Assembly: GCF_008001035.1 (NCBI RefSeq)
Contig: NZ_CP042856.1
Span: forward strand, 2,604,001-2,668,000
Source of the DNA: Salinibacterium sp. dk2585
GTDB taxonomy: Bacteria; Actinomycetota; Actinomycetes; Actinomycetales; Microbacteriaceae
Length of the DNA stretch: 64,000 nt
Reading direction: 5' to 3'
This document shows, in pieces, positions 35,801-43,657 of this stretch. Within the stretch, counting starts at the first letter, position 1. Each line of letters opens with the position of its first letter. Both the position numbers and the translations under genes were made by a program. Below the pieces are notes generated by a model. The model did no database searches. It was not told where the DNA came from and worked only from the letters and a program-made list of their open reading frames with translations.

Positions 35801-37193
35801 CCGCGTTGGCCTCGCGCAGGCGCTCGCGACGCGTGTCGTCGGTGTTGCCGATCGCGGCGACGACCGCTTCGCCCACCTGGGCGTGCGGCAGCCACTGCAC
35901 CCACGACCAGTCGGCCTGGTTGTCGTGGTCGCACAGCACGAGCACCTGCGCATCCCGCGGCGAGCGCAGCACGGTGAGATGGCAGAGCATGGCGCGGGCC
36001 GTGTTGCGCACGACATCGAGCGGACCGGCGAGGCCCACGACGCCCGCACCGAGGTCCGCAGCGATGGGCGCGGGGCCCACCCCGACCTTGCGATCCTCGT
36101 GCTTGTCTTTCTGCGAGCCGCCCTCGAAACGCACGTCGAGCGGCACCTCGGTGACACCGACGCGCACGTGCAGTGCATCGCGGTCGGCGACGCGGCGCTC
36201 CCAGAGGCGCGACAGCGGCTTCGTGGCGATGTCGTAGATCACGACGGGGTCGGGCAGCCGGTACCAGGAGTCGAGGCGCTGCTCCCTCGCGAGCGAGGCG
36301 ATGCGGGCCGAGGCATCCTTGATGTCCTGGATCCACTGGGCCTCGGTGCGCTGGCCCTTCTTCTTGGCGAGCTTGCGGTTCGTGAGGAACGAACCGATCA
36401 CCATGATGGGCGAGGCCGCCGCCATGAGCAGCATGACGACGCGGCCGAAGAGCACGGCCATCGTGACGCCGAGGATGACGGGAATCGTGGCCGAAAGCCA
36501 CGGCAGCGGCGACTTGTCGGGGTCCTCAGGCTTGTCGCCGGGCAGCGCCACCTGCGGCTGCCGCTGCGTCGGCTGCATGCGCGAGGGCCGGTTGAAGCCC
36601 CGGGTGCCCGTCACATCGCGCGACAGGTCGGCATCGGATGCGGGGGCGATGCCGAGTCGGAAGACGCTGCTGCCGATCTGCACGACGTCGGCGGGCACGA
36701 CATCGATGGACTCCTCGACCCGCTCGCCGTTCACGTAGACGGGTGTGGACGAGTCGGCGGGGGCAAGCGTCGCGACAAGTGGGGCCCGGCGACCCTCAGC
36801 GGCAGGCTCGGCGGCGCCGCCGAAGGCGAAGACGGCGTGCTGGGCGGCGAGGAAGGGGTCGGCGATGCTGAGGTCGGCCGTGGGGGCGCTGCCGATCCCG
36901 ATCGACACGCCTGCCTGCAGGGCGAAGGACTCGCCCGCGAAGGGGCCGCCCGTCACCTCGAGGCGCGGCTGCCCCGGGAGGGGCTCGCGACTCGGCGCCG
37001 ACGGCACGATGGCGCCGTTGAGCACGCCCGCGTCAGAGAGCCGGGCATCCTCCGTCGCCGTTGCGATCGCGTGGGGGTGCACCCCGAGCGACTCCGCGAC
37101 CTCGACGACTGTCGTCGCATCGTCGACCTTGAGCATCCACGACTTGGCCGTTTCTGCCGCCTGTGGATCCCGCACCGTCAATCGCACGCTCAT
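32835..37193 (-). CDS. Type VII secretion ATPase, EccC/EssC-type FtsK/SpoIIIE protein with N-terminal FHA domain
   Basis: 1452 residues. Residues 1-65 (MSVRLTVRDPQ, VVEVAESLGVHP) look like a small ubiquitin-like or atypical domain. Residues 78-182 are FHA-like (SIGIGSAPTADLSI, PVYVNGERV). Two membrane helices lie near 231-270. Three FtsK domains follow. D1 has Walker A GTTGSGKS at 644-651 and Walker B LMIVIDEFAEL near 749-759. D2 has GGALSGRTT at 980-988 and D3 GGRGSGRSR at 1276-1284, both with Arg in place of the Walker Lys. The motor recognises and exports the WXG100 proteins. The layout is closer to firmicute EssC (FHA plus fused ATPases) than to the split mycobacterial EccCa/EccCb. Confidence 0.93.
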   Translation of the reverse strand: MSVRLTVRDPQAAETAKSWMLKVDDATTVVEVAESLGVHPHAIATATEDARLSDAGVLNGAIVPSAPSREPLPGQPRLEVTGGPFAGESFALQAGVSIGIGSAPTADLSIADPFLAAQHAVFAFGGAAEPAAEGRRAPLVATLAPADSSTPVYVNGERVEESIDVVPADVVQIGSSVFRLGIAPASDADLSRDVTGTRGFNRPSRMQPTQRQPQVALPGDKPEDPDKSPLPWLSATIPVILGVTMAVLFGRVVMLLMAAASPIMVIGSFLTNRKLAKKKGQRTEAQWIQDIKDASARIASLAREQRLDSWYRLPDPVVIYDIATKPLSRLWERRVADRDALHVRVGVTEVPLDVRFEGGSQKDKHEDRKVGVGPAPIAADLGAGVVGLAGPLDVVRNTARAMLCHLTVLRSPRDAQVLVLCDHDNQADWSWVQWLPHAQVGEAVVAAIGNTDDTRRERLREANAVLEARMRATGGKGGIFDEQLIVVIDGARRYRMLPGMVNLLDKGPRFGIHVIALDTDRSRLPEECRTVIAVDEADRSVARFETDDAYYPTVLLDGLSTARAESIARSLCSIQHVSGVGDEGMLPTSVRYTELLGVDLDDPDALISRWSTNPRNSFVVVGASADGEFALDIAQDGPHALVAGTTGSGKSEFLQALVISLAMANRPDALNFVLVDYKGGSAFADCERLPHTVGMVTNLDARETERALASLDAELKRRERVLRELAAKDVDAAWSKDADAAARHGLARLMIVIDEFAELKTELPDFINGLVRIARVGRSLGVNLVLATQRPSGVITPEMQSNINLRVALRVTDRGDSNDVLGSAEAALIGANTPGRGYVRTGPSSAPVAFQTARVAGVRLGVQRTASVLPPKAPIDWTTLGMPPKFPSNSAGQSVRADQDDTDLRALVNLVSAATQKMGIPRNPSPWLLPLPSLLTLDRFTQAEIPDNTLVLGLEDVPGEQKQRMLGWNLVEDSHLLFLGGALSGRTTALRTLLAQAVQRFTPAELHLYAADYGNGALLPLADAPHCGAVVTPLDGERLPRLMQRMLDELARRQGLLSRAGVANITEQRRVADPADALPYAILAVDGWERLASTLDADQLVAFRDQMMRVLREGPAVGIRVLITADRSVTGDKIASFIDTRYITPMRDFNDYRAAGVMIRDVPADLPPGRVMFGATGTEAQLAVISRDTSGEAQTAAFRSIVEHVRDHFDAFPQLADLPRPFRVDPLPTYIALSASYALPLASGCSQPTPVVAVGGDELSRITLDWPDVGGFIVAGGRGSGRSRALAAIAHQLAWSKRPVVVVAPRDSVLTEVATGHSLEIVRAPDTDAQQLMDLVSSVAQAAGGGTVSVLVDDAEMLKQSPLEQAITGVASLSTFCVGVDADAASTLFGGAIVAAKKARHGIVLSPTNAMVGAQLFGTQIPRYMLGSQTPGGGVLLRDGGWMPVQVPDVRQ

Positions 37194-37212
37194 GCTCCTC
37201 CTCGCAAGCCCA

Positions 37213-38292
37213 TCATGCTCCCACCCGATCGAGCAGCCTCACGAAGGCGTCGAACATGCCCGGTGTCTCCTCTGCCGCACCGTCGGGCGGCGGCAGCCTC
37301 GGCACGAGCGCCGAGATCACGTCATCGTCATCGTCATCGTTGGCCCTCGACGGCACGAGACCGGTCGTGGGAAGCTCGGCAGACGACCCGACGAGCGTCA
37401 CGCTGCCGGTCGCCTGCTCGCCCGCCTCCGAATAGAGGTGGAACGAGAACTGATCGGCCGCCGCCGCTGCGGTCGGGTGGTAAAGCGCCGTGCCGTCCGG
37501 CGAACAGACGATCGTGCCGTGCACGGCAGCACCGCACCCGATCAGGCGAACCCCCTCATCGCCCGCGACGGCGTACTCGCGCAGGTCGAGGGTCACGACC
37601 TCGGTGCCCCGCTCGGCGAAGACGTGCATCGCGCCGAGGCCGGGCTCGCCCGCCCGGTAGAACGACAGTGTGAGGGATGCCGCGGCCGATTCCTGCCCGA
37701 AATCATCGAGCACGACCACCCCGAGCTCGACCGGGCCCACGTGGTCTGGCGCCGCCGCGAACACCAGGTGGGTCGCGGTCGCCCACGCGATGCCCGCTTC
37801 CCGCGGTGCCACCGAGTCGACCGTGACGGTCATGCCCGTGCAAACCTGGCACTCGATGTCGAGGTCCGAGAAGGGCAGCATGACGCGAGTCCCTGCAGCG
37901 AAGGGATAGCCGTAGGGCTGGTCGGGCAGCACGGGCACGGGCGGGGGCGCAAGCGTGACGATGTAGTCGACCGTGAGTTGCACAGCGCCGTTGCCGAGCG
38001 CGAGCGGCACAACGACGGTGCCGAAATCCGGGTCGTAGACGGGAGCCGCGAGGGTCACGGATTGCGCTTCGCATGCCGTCACGAGCTCGGATGCCGCAAG
38101 CGCGGCAGCGCAGTCGGTGAACGCCCAGTGCTCGGCCGGCTTTACCTGCGACTCGCCCTCGTAGGGGATCGCGACCGAATTGGCGCCCGTGTAGGTCGCG
38201 GCCGTGGCATCCGTCGCGGGCATCTGGACCGCGGCGACGACGGCGAATGCGAGCAGCAGCACGACGATGCGCACGCGTGCTGCAGCCTTCAC
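37213..38292 (-). CDS. Secreted protein at the head of the type VII operon
   Basis: 359 residues with a clear signal peptide (VRIVVLLLAFAVVAAVQMPATDATA, cleavage probable near residue 32). The mature part is beta-rich with several cysteines (TDCAAAL, TACEAQS, CQVCTG, LIGCGAAVHGTIVC) and resembles Ig-like extracellular repeats (VELGVVVLDDFGQESAAASLTLSFYRAG). Near the C-terminus is a run of six aspartates. There is no C-terminal membrane anchor. It precedes the ATPase by 19 nt in the same direction, so it is probably part of the locus, perhaps as a periplasmic or cell-wall component. No family was recognised. Confidence 0.65.
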   Translation of the reverse strand: MKAAARVRIVVLLLAFAVVAAVQMPATDATAATYTGANSVAIPYEGESQVKPAEHWAFTDCAAALAASELVTACEAQSVTLAAPVYDPDFGTVVVPLALGNGAVQLTVDYIVTLAPPPVPVLPDQPYGYPFAAGTRVMLPFSDLDIECQVCTGMTVTVDSVAPREAGIAWATATHLVFAAAPDHVGPVELGVVVLDDFGQESAAASLTLSFYRAGEPGLGAMHVFAERGTEVVTLDLREYAVAGDEGVRLIGCGAAVHGTIVCSPDGTALYHPTAAAAADQFSFHLYSEAGEQATGSVTLVGSSAELPTTGLVPSRANDDDDDDVISALVPRLPPPDGAAEETPGMFDAFVRLLDRVGA

Positions 38293-38389
38293 CGACTACC
38301 TCCCTCTCGCGGGACAGGCCCGCCGCCCCCGACGACCTTATGCTAGTGACACCCCGACCGGGGGTCTCGCACATCATCCGAGGAGGCGC
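38293..38389. promoter_or_regulatory. Divergent promoter region of the type VII locus
   Basis: The 97 nt between two divergent genes must carry both promoters. TATGCT at 38339-38344 on the plus strand and TAGCAT over the same bases on the minus strand are the only -10-like words; ACCCCGACCGGGGGT beside them is a short dyad that could be an operator. The assignment is tentative. Confidence 0.4.
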
Positions 38390-38977
38390 ATGAGCATCGA
38401 GCAGGCCCAGCGCAGCGCGCCGCCCGTGCGGATGCAGCTCGGCACCGCACCCGGGCAGCCCTCGCTTCGCAGCCCCTCACTCGCGGCCCCCGCCGACGCC
38501 CCGCCGCGCAAGCGCGAGCTCATGTCAGGTGCCGCCGTGCTGCCCGAGCTGGCGGAGGCACCCGTCGCAGAGCGCAAGTGGTGGAAGCATCCGGCCTTTA
38601 TCGTCTCGATCATCACGACCTTCCTCGCGCTCGTCACTGCGATCGTGCTGCTCATCGTCGGCATCGTGACGGATGACACGGCCCGCGTCTCCGGCCTCGA
38701 CCTCGACCTCGGCACGGGCAACGCCCAACTCTCCTGGGATGGGCCCGACGTGCCCTACTCCCTCTACGCCGTGGCCGGCTCCGGTGACGTGACCGACCTC
38801 TCGCAGCCCTTCGTCAAGGGGCGCGAGGCGTGGCTCCCGGTCGGCCTCGGGCAGTACGACGAGGAGACCTGCTTCGTCGTGCGCCCCGCGAGCATCGCCG
38901 ACGACGTGAGCCTCAGCGCAGACACGCTCGCGAGCCAGGGTGCCCAGTCCGCCTGCGTCGCCAACGCTCGTGAGTAG
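38390..38977 (+). CDS. Single-pass membrane protein beside the type VII locus
   Basis: 195 residues from ATG 38390, which follows GAGGAGG by 4 nt; codons further upstream are rejected. A Pro/Ala-rich cytosolic segment (about 1-60) is followed by one helix (FIVSIITTFLALVTAIVLLIVGIV, near 69-92) and an extracytoplasmic domain of about 100 residues with two cysteines (DEETCFVVRP and AQSACVANA) that could form a disulfide. It is divergent from the secretion operon and overlaps the lipoprotein gene by 8 nt. Function is unknown; an envelope accessory role is inferred from location. Confidence 0.65.
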   Translation: MSIEQAQRSAPPVRMQLGTAPGQPSLRSPSLAAPADAPPRKRELMSGAAVLPELAEAPVAERKWWKHPAFIVSIITTFLALVTAIVLLIVGIVTDDTARVSGLDLDLGTGNAQLSWDGPDVPYSLYAVAGSGDVTDLSQPFVKGREAWLPVGLGQYDEETCFVVRPASIADDVSLSADTLASQGAQSACVANARE

Positions 38978-39743
38978 GCGAAGGATGCGCGTGCGCGCGC
39001 TCACTGCGGCAGTCGCCATGGGCCTCCTCCTGAGCGGATGCACCGCCCAGCCCGACCCCGAACCGCCGCCACCGCCGGAGGGCGTCGACCTCTCGGCGAT
39101 CGACCCCGACGACACGGAACGCAACGGCGTCTGGTACCTGAGCGGGGAAGACGCCCTGCGCCAGGTCATCGATGCGGCACGCAAGGCCGGCAGCGTGACG
39201 ATGGAGGGCACCGTGACCGAGCGGCTGGTGCTGGGTGAGGATGCTCCCCCGACCCCTGGCCGAAGCATCCGTCTTTCGGTGCAGGGCACGCCGAGCGACT
39301 ACATCGCGAGCGTGACCGCCGGCGCGATCGGCGTCGAGATCATCGCCGCGGAGGGTGCCGCGCACGTGACAGGCAACCGAGCGCTCGCGGCGGTGACGGG
39401 CGTGCCCGAGATCGCGGAGGGCTTCGTATGCGTCACGCCGGGCGACCCCCTGCTGACGCAGTGGCGCGCGCTGCTCTCCCCCGCCGACTTCCTCACGAAC
39501 ATCGTCGACTCCGGTGCCGTCACGGCGAGCGCGACCCCGCCCCGCGAGGGGGCCGAGACGGTCGACATCGTGCTCGACTCCGGCGGCTCGCCCCTCGGCG
39601 TGCTGACCGTCTCGGCCGTCGGCAAGCCCCTGCCGCTGCGATTCGACGGCGCCGACGCCTCCGGCGAGGCGGGGCTCACCTTCACGGGCTGGGGCGAGGC
39701 ATCCGAGATTCCGGAGCCGTCGCCCGTGGCGCGCGGCTGCTGA
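38970..39743 (+). CDS. Lipoprotein (LppX/LprG-like fold possible)
   Basis: 257 residues from GTG 38970; ATG 38985 is the alternative start. The signal peptide RVRALTAAVAMGLLLSGC ends in a lipobox (LLSGC), so the mature protein is lipid-anchored. A Pro-rich spacer follows, then an extracellular domain (LRQVIDAARKAGSVTMEGTVTE, SPADFLTNIVDSGAV) reminiscent of LppX/LprAFG lipoproteins that hold lipids, although I cannot confirm the fold. It overlaps the preceding membrane protein gene by 8 nt, and both diverge from the type VII operon. A repeat cluster begins 4 nt after its stop. Confidence 0.7.
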   Translation: MSRRRMRVRALTAAVAMGLLLSGCTAQPDPEPPPPPEGVDLSAIDPDDTERNGVWYLSGEDALRQVIDAARKAGSVTMEGTVTERLVLGEDAPPTPGRSIRLSVQGTPSDYIASVTAGAIGVEIIAAEGAAHVTGNRALAAVTGVPEIAEGFVCVTPGDPLLTQWRALLSPADFLTNIVDSGAVTASATPPREGAETVDIVLDSGGSPLGVLTVSAVGKPLPLRFDGADASGEAGLTFTGWGEASEIPEPSPVARGC

Positions 39744-39747
39744 ACCC

Positions 39748-39830
39748 TCCCAACTCAGGAGTGGTGGATGCTCTGCTCCTGAAATAGGAAGGCCGACTCC
39801 TGAATTGGGAAAGCCCGCTCCTGAGTTGGC
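39748..39830. repeat. CTCCTGA repeat cluster B (one inverted, three tandem copies at 21-bp period)
   Basis: TCCCAACTCAGGAG at 39748-39761 faces three copies that start CTCCTG at 39776, 39797 and 39818, exactly 21 bp apart: CTCCTGAAATAGGAAGG, CTCCTGAATTGGGAAAG and CTCCTGAGTTGGC. It fills the gap between the lipoprotein and the ABC ATPase genes. Confidence 0.75.
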
Positions 39831-39865
39831 TATCCACAGCGGAGCCCGTGCACCACGATTGACTC

Positions 39866-40729
39866 ATGACACAGCACAACAACGAGCACGCCGTCCGCGT
39901 GCGCGGCCTGCGCAAGCAGTACGGCAGCGTCGCCGCCGTGGACGGCCTCGACTTCGACATCGTGCGCGGGGAGACCTTCGCCCTGCTCGGACCGAATGGC
40001 TCGGGCAAGTCGACGACGATCGAGATTCTCGAGGGCTACCGCGACCGTACGGCGGGCGAGGTGAGCGTGTTGGGCGTCGACCCGCAGAAGGGCGGGCTCG
40101 CGTGGAAGGCTCGCCTCGGCATCGTGCTGCAGGACTCGGGCGAGAGCGGCAACGTGACGGTGCGCGAGCAGCTCAGCCACTTCGCCGCGCTCTACCCCAA
40201 CCCCCGCGGCGTCGAGGAGACGATCGCCGCGGTTGGACTCGAAGCGAAGGCGGGCACGCTCATCCGCAAGCTCTCCGGCGGCCAGCGACGCCGAGTGGAT
40301 GTCGCGCTCGGCATGATCGGCCGGCCAGAACTGCTGTTTCTCGATGAGCCGACCACGGGCTTCGACCCGCAGGCGCGCCGCCGGTTCTGGAGCGTCATCC
40401 GCGGCCTCAAGGACGACGGCACGACCATCCTGCTCACGACCCACTACCTCGACGAGGCCGCCCAGCTGAGCGACCGCGTCGGCATCATCGCGGGCGGCAC
40501 CCTCCTCGACATCGGCCCGGTCGACCAGATCGGCGGGGCGGATGCCCGTGTGCCCCTCGTGCGCTGGCTCGAGCACGGCGTGCTCCACGAGGAGCGCACG
40601 ACCGAACCCGGACGGCTCACGCACGAACTCGTGGCACGGTTGGGAGAACCGGAGGGGCTCGAGGTCATCAGGCCCAGCCTGGAAGACGTGTACCTGCAGC
40701 TCCTCAGCTCCCGCGAGGTGCTCGCATGA
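39866..40729 (+). CDS. ABC transporter ATP-binding protein (DrrA-like)
   Basis: 287 residues. Walker A GPNGSGKSTT lies near residues 40-49, signature KLSGGQRRRVDVA near 136-148, Walker B LLFLDEPTTGFDP near 158-170, and the switch region LLTTHYLDEAAQL. The C-terminal 80 residues end in the drug-exporter pattern (RPSLEDVYLQLLSSREVLA). It partners the permease, which starts inside its last codons (ATGA overlap). It resembles the 10.3-kb ATPase but lacks a linked regulator. No good ribosome binding site precedes ATG 39866. Confidence 0.92.
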   Translation: MTQHNNEHAVRVRGLRKQYGSVAAVDGLDFDIVRGETFALLGPNGSGKSTTIEILEGYRDRTAGEVSVLGVDPQKGGLAWKARLGIVLQDSGESGNVTVREQLSHFAALYPNPRGVEETIAAVGLEAKAGTLIRKLSGGQRRRVDVALGMIGRPELLFLDEPTTGFDPQARRRFWSVIRGLKDDGTTILLTTHYLDEAAQLSDRVGIIAGGTLLDIGPVDQIGGADARVPLVRWLEHGVLHEERTTEPGRLTHELVARLGEPEGLEVIRPSLEDVYLQLLSSREVLA

Positions 40730-41535
40730 ACCGCACCCTCGCGCTCGGCGCGCGGCGCATCGGCTACGAGATCCGTGCCTACTTCAGGCAGGGCGATGCG
40801 GTGTTCTTCGGCTTCCTCTTCCCCATCGTCATGCTGACGATCTTCGCGGTCGCCTTCAGCGAGGCCGAGTTCGGGAGGGATGCCGACGGCAACGTGGTCA
40901 GCGCGGCCGACTTCTACCTGCCCGCCATGCTCGCCGCAGGCGTGCTGCTGAGCGGACTGCAGAACATGGCGCTCGACATCGCGACCGAGAAGAGCGACGG
41001 CACCCTCAAGCGCCTCGCTGGCTCCCCCCTGCCCGTCATCAGCTACTTCATCGGCAAGATCGGGCAGGTGCTCGTCTCGGGCATCCTGCAGGCCATCCTC
41101 CTGCTCGTGATCGCCGCCGTCGCCTTCGGGGTCGACCTTCCAACCTCACCCGAGCGCTGGCTCACCTTCGTCTGGGTGTTCCTGCTCGGCATCGCCACGA
41201 GCGCGATCCTCGGCATCGGGCTCAGCGGCATCCCCCGCAGCGGCAAGAGCGCGAGCGCCGTCATCATTCCCATCGTGCTTGTGCTTCAGTTCATCTCCGG
41301 CGTGTACCTGCAGTTCTCGATGCTGCCCGACTGGCTGCAGAACGTGGCATCCGTGTTCCCGCTCAAGTGGATGGCGCAGGGCATGCGAGCAGCCTTCCTG
41401 CCCGATGAGCTGAAGGTGCTTGAGCAGGGTGAGACGTGGGACCTGCCCGGCATCGCCATCGTCCTGGCGATCTGGTTGGTCGTGGGGCTCGTGCTGGCGC
41501 GGCTCAGCTTCCGGTGGATCCGCAAGGACGGCTGA
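40726..41535 (+). CDS. ABC-2 type permease
   Basis: 269 residues with six helices. The loop MALDIATEKSDGTLKRLAGSPLP and the later segment VFPLKWMAQGMRAAFLPDE are characteristic of the ABC-2/DrrB family. It overlaps the ATPase gene by 4 nt. Together they form a two-component exporter of unknown substrate, probably lipophilic. It ends 13 nt from the convergent murB stop. Confidence 0.9.
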   Translation: MNRTLALGARRIGYEIRAYFRQGDAVFFGFLFPIVMLTIFAVAFSEAEFGRDADGNVVSAADFYLPAMLAAGVLLSGLQNMALDIATEKSDGTLKRLAGSPLPVISYFIGKIGQVLVSGILQAILLLVIAAVAFGVDLPTSPERWLTFVWVFLLGIATSAILGIGLSGIPRSGKSASAVIIPIVLVLQFISGVYLQFSMLPDWLQNVASVFPLKWMAQGMRAAFLPDELKVLEQGETWDLPGIAIVLAIWLVVGLVLARLSFRWIRKDG

Positions 41536-41548
41536 GCGGCTTCGCTCG

Positions 41549-42664
41549 CTAGAGGTCGAGCCCGACGAGCACGGGTTCGGGCTGCAGTCGCACCCCGAAC
41601 TCGCCCATGACACGGGTCTGCACGAAGCGCGCCAGTTCCGCGATCTGCTCCGCCGTCGCGCCGCCGCGGTTGACGATCGCGAGCGTGTGCTTGCTCGAGA
41701 TCGCAGCGCCAGAACCCGGCAGCGAGAAGCCGCGACGGATGCCCGAATGCTCGATCAGCCACGCAGCACTCAGCTTGACCCTGGCCTCCGCCGGACGTGC
41801 CGGGGGCAGGCCGTCGAGCAGGTGCGCCTGGTCGAGTGGCACCACGACAGGGTCAGGCTCGGGGTCGAGGCTCCAGCGCGGGGCATCCCACGGGAGCGCC
41901 GCCGCGAAGGAACCCGTGACGATCGGGTTCGTGAAGAACGAACCCGTGCTCACCGAGTCGGGGTCGTCATCTGACAGCACCATGCCCTTCGACGAACGCA
42001 AGCGCAGCACGGCCTCCCGCACCTCGCGGATCGGCCGGCGCTCCCCCAGCTCCGCCCCAAGCGCGGATGCCAGCTGGGCGTAGGCGATCGGCGCGCTCAA
42101 CTCCCCGCGCTGCAAGCGCAGTTCAACCGCGAGCACGACGCCCTGGCGGCCCGCCTTGATCGCCGACATGCGGTAGTCGAGCCCGAGGTCAGCCGCCGCG
42201 ATGGTCGACACCTCCCCCGTCAGGTAGTCGAGGAAGTCGATCGAGACCAGGGTGTCGGAGAGCTCCGCACCGTAGGCGCCGATGTTCTGGATGGGAGCGG
42301 CCCCGACCGATCCGGGGATGCCGGAGAGGGCCTCGAGCCCCGAAAGGCCCGCGTCGACGGTGCGAGCAACGAGTTCGTCCCACGACTCGCCCGCCTGCAC
42401 TCGGATCGTGACCGGGCCGCCCTCGGCCGCGGCATCCGCCCCCTCGAGCCCCTCGACGCCGCGCGTCAGCACGTGCACCGCCCAGCCGTCGAAACCCTCG
42501 TCGGCGACGAGCATGTTGGAGCCGCCACCGAAGACCAGCCAGGAGTCGCCCGTCGACCAGACGTCGAGCATGACGCTCGCCAGCTCGGCGGGGTCGCGAA
42601 CCTCGATGAATTCACGGGCCTCGCCACCGACCCGCGTCGACGTGAGTTGGGAGAACGCGGTCAC
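41549..42664 (-). CDS. murB: UDP-N-acetylenolpyruvoylglucosamine reductase
   Basis: The FAD/NADPH enzyme that makes UDP-MurNAc, the second committed step of peptidoglycan synthesis. At 371 residues it has the type I length. STRVGGEAREF at the N-terminus, VFGGGSNMLVADEGFDG (FAD phosphate binding), SGIPGSVGAAPIQNIGAYG and FFTNPIV, with the proton-donor Ser in GSFFTNP, are present, and the C-terminus has AWLIEHSGIRRGF. The ATG overlaps the upstream hotdog dehydratase stop by 4 nt, the usual actinobacterial order hadA-hadB-murB. Confidence 0.96.
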   Translation of the reverse strand: MTAFSQLTSTRVGGEAREFIEVRDPAELASVMLDVWSTGDSWLVFGGGSNMLVADEGFDGWAVHVLTRGVEGLEGADAAAEGGPVTIRVQAGESWDELVARTVDAGLSGLEALSGIPGSVGAAPIQNIGAYGAELSDTLVSIDFLDYLTGEVSTIAAADLGLDYRMSAIKAGRQGVVLAVELRLQRGELSAPIAYAQLASALGAELGERRPIREVREAVLRLRSSKGMVLSDDDPDSVSTGSFFTNPIVTGSFAAALPWDAPRWSLDPEPDPVVVPLDQAHLLDGLPPARPAEARVKLSAAWLIEHSGIRRGFSLPGSGAAISSKHTLAIVNRGGATAEQIAELARFVQTRVMGEFGVRLQPEPVLVGLDL

Positions 42665-43068
42665 TTCGGCAGCGCCACCAAGACCTGCGCCTTGCCCAGC
42701 ACCGTCTGCTCGCCAAAGGTGACGGTCAGGTCGATTCGGGCACCGTCATCCGTCAACGCGCCCACCTTGGCGCTCACGTTGATGACCGCGCCAAGCTCGG
42801 GGTCGACCACGACGGGGCGCGTGAAACGCACCTGGTAGTCACGCACGAGGCCGGGGTCGCCGAGCCACTCCACGACCGGCTGCACGGCCGTGCCCATCGT
42901 GAGCATGCCGTGCGCGAGCACGCCGGGCAGCCCCACGTTGCGGGCGACATCGTCGCGGTAGTGGATGGGATTGAAATCACCGGATGCGCCGGCGTAGCGC
43001 ACGAGGGAATCGCGCGTCAGCGGGTAGCTCGCCTCCGCAACGACCTGGCCGACCTCGAGGTCCATCAT
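42661..43068 (-). CDS. MaoC-like hotdog dehydratase, HadB-type
   Basis: A 135-residue single hotdog fold. The hydratase signature GDFNPIHYRDDVARNVGLPGVLAHG contains the catalytic Asp and His. In mycobacteria HadB pairs with HadA or HadC to dehydrate beta-hydroxyacyl-ACP in long-chain fatty acid elongation; in Microbacteriaceae the substrate is not established. It overlaps hadA by 4 nt and murB by 4 nt. Confidence 0.9.
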   Translation of the reverse strand: MMDLEVGQVVAEASYPLTRDSLVRYAGASGDFNPIHYRDDVARNVGLPGVLAHGMLTMGTAVQPVVEWLGDPGLVRDYQVRFTRPVVVDPELGAVINVSAKVGALTDDGARIDLTVTFGEQTVLGKAQVLVALPK

Positions 43069-43511
43069 GAGTCCCCCCTCACGACGAGCGTCGAGATCGC
43101 CGTCACGACGTGCTCGCCCCTCGCGTCGACGATCGTCGACTCCGCCGTCACCATCGCGTTGCCGCCGAGCGACTTGATGCCCGTCACCTGCAGCGTCGCC
43201 GTCAGCTCGTCGCCCGCGACGATCGGGCGGGAGTAGCTGAAACGCTGGTCGCCGTGCACCACCCGCGAAAAGTCGATGCCCGCGTCCGGCTCGGCGAGCA
43301 GCTGCGCGAGCGTCGCCTCCTGGATCACGACGGGGAACGTCGGCGGGGCAACCACGTCGGGGTAGCCGGCCGCGCGCGCCGCCTCGGGGTCGAGATGCGT
43401 GGGGTGGGTGGCCGAGACGGCACGAGCGAACTCGCGCACCTTCTCACGGCCCACCAGGTAGGGCTCGGTCGGGGAAAACTCCCTGCCCTGCAGATCGGGG
43501 TTCACTGTCAC
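43065..43511 (-). CDS. FAS1-like MaoC N-terminal dehydratase, HadA-type (UPF0336)
   Basis: 148 residues from GTG 43511 (VTVNPDLQGREFSPTEPYLVG), the N-terminus typical of the family; an in-frame ATG 21 codons upstream adds Thr/Pro-rich residues without homology. The hotdog domain lacks the full catalytic Asp/His set (THPTHLDPEAARAAGYPDVVAPPTFP), as in HadA, which binds the acyl chain while HadB supplies catalysis. A hairpin at 43600-43631 separates it from the small peptide gene upstream, so its promoter should lie within 43512-43600. Confidence 0.88.
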   Translation of the reverse strand: MTVNPDLQGREFSPTEPYLVGREKVREFARAVSATHPTHLDPEAARAAGYPDVVAPPTFPVVIQEATLAQLLAEPDAGIDFSRVVHGDQRFSYSRPIVAGDELTATLQVTGIKSLGGNAMVTAESTIVDARGEHVVTAISTLVVRGDS

Positions 43512-43599
43512 GCCCGCAAGTCTATGCACGGTCGTCGGGCGCGTGGGTGTGGCATCCGTCGGTCCCGTTGTCATCGGGATGCGCCGTCGCCCGAACGCA

Positions 43600-43631
43600 C
43601 GAAACCCCGGCGCGCAATGGCCGGGGTTTCG
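43600..43631 (-). terminator. Terminator of the 25-residue peptide gene
   Basis: CGAAACCCCGG at 43600-43610 and CCGGGGTTTCG at 43621-43631 form a perfect 11-bp stem with a 10-nt loop, 27 nt beyond the stop of the small gene on the minus strand. This makes the small gene a monocistronic unit. Confidence 0.8.
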
Positions 43632-43657
43632 AGAGGGACTGTGTCAGTCGCTGCTGC

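Noticed and set aside
33570-37673. A 1367-codon open frame on the plus strand
   Set aside because: It is exactly antisense to the EccC-like ATPase, is an Arg/Gly/Asp/His-rich translation typical of GC-rich shadows, and has no motif.
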